DNA of 6,189 bases, taken from assembly GCA_964551295.1 (NCBI GenBank), contig CAZKDJ010000230.1, positions 1 to 6,189 on the forward strand. The letters are read 5' to 3'. Made by a program: the position numbers and the translations under genes. Under the pieces are notes generated by a model, which saw nothing but the letters and a program-made list of their open reading frames with translations, searched no databases and was not told the origin of the DNA. Below are positions 5,368 to 6,189 of this stretch, piece by piece. This stretch comes from JAFGED01 sp964551295. Its GTDB lineage: Bacteria; Chloroflexota; Anaerolineae; B4-G1. The first letter of the stretch is position 1; every line of letters starts with the position of its first letter.

Positions 5368-6138
5368 ATGCGCCAAATGGAAACGATTGGACTTATCGCC
5401 GCAATGCCCCAGGAAAGAGACGCCCTGCTCCGCTGCGTCGGGGAATGGAAAAAGATCGCGCCGGGACCGTTCCAAGGCCACTGCTTTAAACTGCTCGGGC
5501 AGACCTGCGTACTGGTGACCTCCGGTATAGGCATCCGGCGCGCCAGGGAGGCCACCCGATACCTTGTGGAGATGACCATCCCGCAGGTACTCGTCTCATT
5601 CGGCATCGCAGGCGCGGTCGAGACAGACCTAGAAGTCGGGGATGTAGTCGCGGCCGAGTCCGTCTGCTTGCTGGAGCAGGGAGTCCCGGGGCCACTGTTG
5701 CCCCTCGCCACCTGGCCTGATGCAGCCCAGGAGGCAATTGTCCAAGCCCTGACGGAACGCTATGCGCATCTGTATGCCGGGACCGCGGTCACCACGCAGG
5801 GGTCCCAATTCGTGGAGTACCGGCCCGGGGAAATAACGCATCCGGTCCTGGAAATGGAAACGGCCGGGATCGCGCAGGTGGCAATGGAGAAAGGGATCCC
5901 ACTTCTTTCCCTACGAGCAATCAGCGACGGACCCTGCGCTCCTCTTCCCTTCAATCTCGGCGAGATGATGGACGAAGACGCCAACCTGCACGTGGGCAAG
6001 ATGCTCAAGTTCGTGGCCTGCCATCCAAGGATCATCCTCCAGTCCCGACAACTGATACGGAATACTAGTATCGCCACCGATAACGCCGCCATCGCGCTGG
6101 TCGCGGCATTGAGCCAGCCAGCAATAGAGCAGCTCTAG
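5368..6138 (+). CDS. MTA/SAH nucleosidase-like enzyme (nucleoside phosphorylase superfamily)
   Basis: This 256-residue protein belongs to the PNP/UDP phosphorylase superfamily. It is closest in pattern to 5'-methylthioadenosine/S-adenosylhomocysteine nucleosidase, which splits adenine from 5'-modified adenosines. The landmarks are in order: IGLIAAMPQE with E16 near the N-terminus, VTSGIG (50-55), FGIAGAV and LEVGDVV (78-94), LEMETAG with E164, and LRAISD with D187. These correspond to the E. coli enzyme's Glu12, Met173-Glu174 and Asp197. The C-terminal 65 residues (DEDANLHVGKML onward, ending in an alanine-rich helix) are longer than in classical MTAN (about 230 residues). The substrate may therefore differ; futalosine or a hopanoid-type nucleoside are possible but unsupported. 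The start ATG has GAGGGAG about ten bases upstream; another ATG three codons in is possible. Same strand as the AMP nucleosidase gene, but separated by 161 bases with a hairpin. Confidence 0.82.
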   Translation: MRQMETIGLIAAMPQERDALLRCVGEWKKIAPGPFQGHCFKLLGQTCVLVTSGIGIRRAREATRYLVEMTIPQVLVSFGIAGAVETDLEVGDVVAAESVCLLEQGVPGPLLPLATWPDAAQEAIVQALTERYAHLYAGTAVTTQGSQFVEYRPGEITHPVLEMETAGIAQVAMEKGIPLLSLRAISDGPCAPLPFNLGEMMDEDANLHVGKMLKFVACHPRIILQSRQLIRNTSIATDNAAIALVAALSQPAIEQL

Positions 6139-6189
6139 GGTGGTGAAAATCAGTTCGTTTCAGATGATTTCTGACTGCGAGACTGGCGT
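6139..6189. other. Window end without recognised feature
   Basis: The last 51 bases contain only a weak AT-rich inverted repeat (AAATCA with TGATTT, ten bases apart). It lacks a GC-rich stem and T-run, so I do not call a terminator. Confidence 0.5.

Noticed and set aside
5760..6092. A 110-codon minus-strand frame
   Set aside because: Antisense to the conserved catalytic end of the second nucleosidase gene.
6148..6177. Inverted repeat AAATCA/TGATTT after the second nucleosidase gene as a terminator
   Set aside because: The stem is AT-rich, the loop is long and there is no T-run.
1..6189. CRISPR array, tRNA or rRNA
   Set aside because: No regularly spaced repeats and no cloverleaf or rRNA-like sequence were seen on either strand.

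Overview
The window is GC-rich, densely coding bacterial DNA. It contains no rRNA, tRNA or CRISPR array. The mix of families (an UPF0158/nucleotidyltransferase fusion, a CcbP-like calcium-binding protein, large hypothetical proteins in a tight operon, hsdS and integrase debris, a short AMP nucleosidase) suggests an environmental, many-gene genome such as a member of the Chloroflexota (Anaerolineae or relatives). That assignment is inference from gene content and GC, not from a marker gene.

Left block (1 to 3587, minus strand). Four genes are read right to left: a basic protein with an MbcA/ParS-like C-terminal segment (3587-2859), a 406-residue protein with HEAT-like helical repeats (2855-1635), a two-part protein ending in a CcbP-type calcium-binding domain (1586-933), and an UPF0158 domain fused to a nucleotidyltransferase domain (879 to beyond the left edge). 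Gaps are 3, 48 and 53 bases, and three of the four starts have a clear ribosome binding site, so this is very probably one operon. None of the four has an established pathway. Together they are the best candidate here for an undescribed system.

Middle block (3588 to about 4100). This is a scar of mobile or defence DNA. A 48-codon minus-strand piece matches the C-terminus of a type I restriction specificity subunit (HsdS). A plus-strand piece matches the C-terminal catalytic end of a tyrosine recombinase, with the second catalytic arginine replaced by histidine. Both genes have lost their 5' parts and face away from each other. A short inverted repeat, which looks like a second, inverted copy of recombinase sequence, sits at the two broken ends.

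Right block (4270 to the right edge, plus strand). A good sigma70-type promoter and a GC-rich folded leader precede a short AMP nucleosidase of the type common in Bacteroidota (4436-5206). After a 161-base gap holding a perfect 10-bp hairpin comes a second enzyme of the same nucleoside phosphorylase superfamily, resembling MTA/SAH nucleosidase (5368-6138). The two enzymes plausibly act in purine salvage: one splits AMP to adenine and ribose 5-phosphate, the other probably a 5'-modified nucleoside. The last 51 bases hold no recognisable feature.
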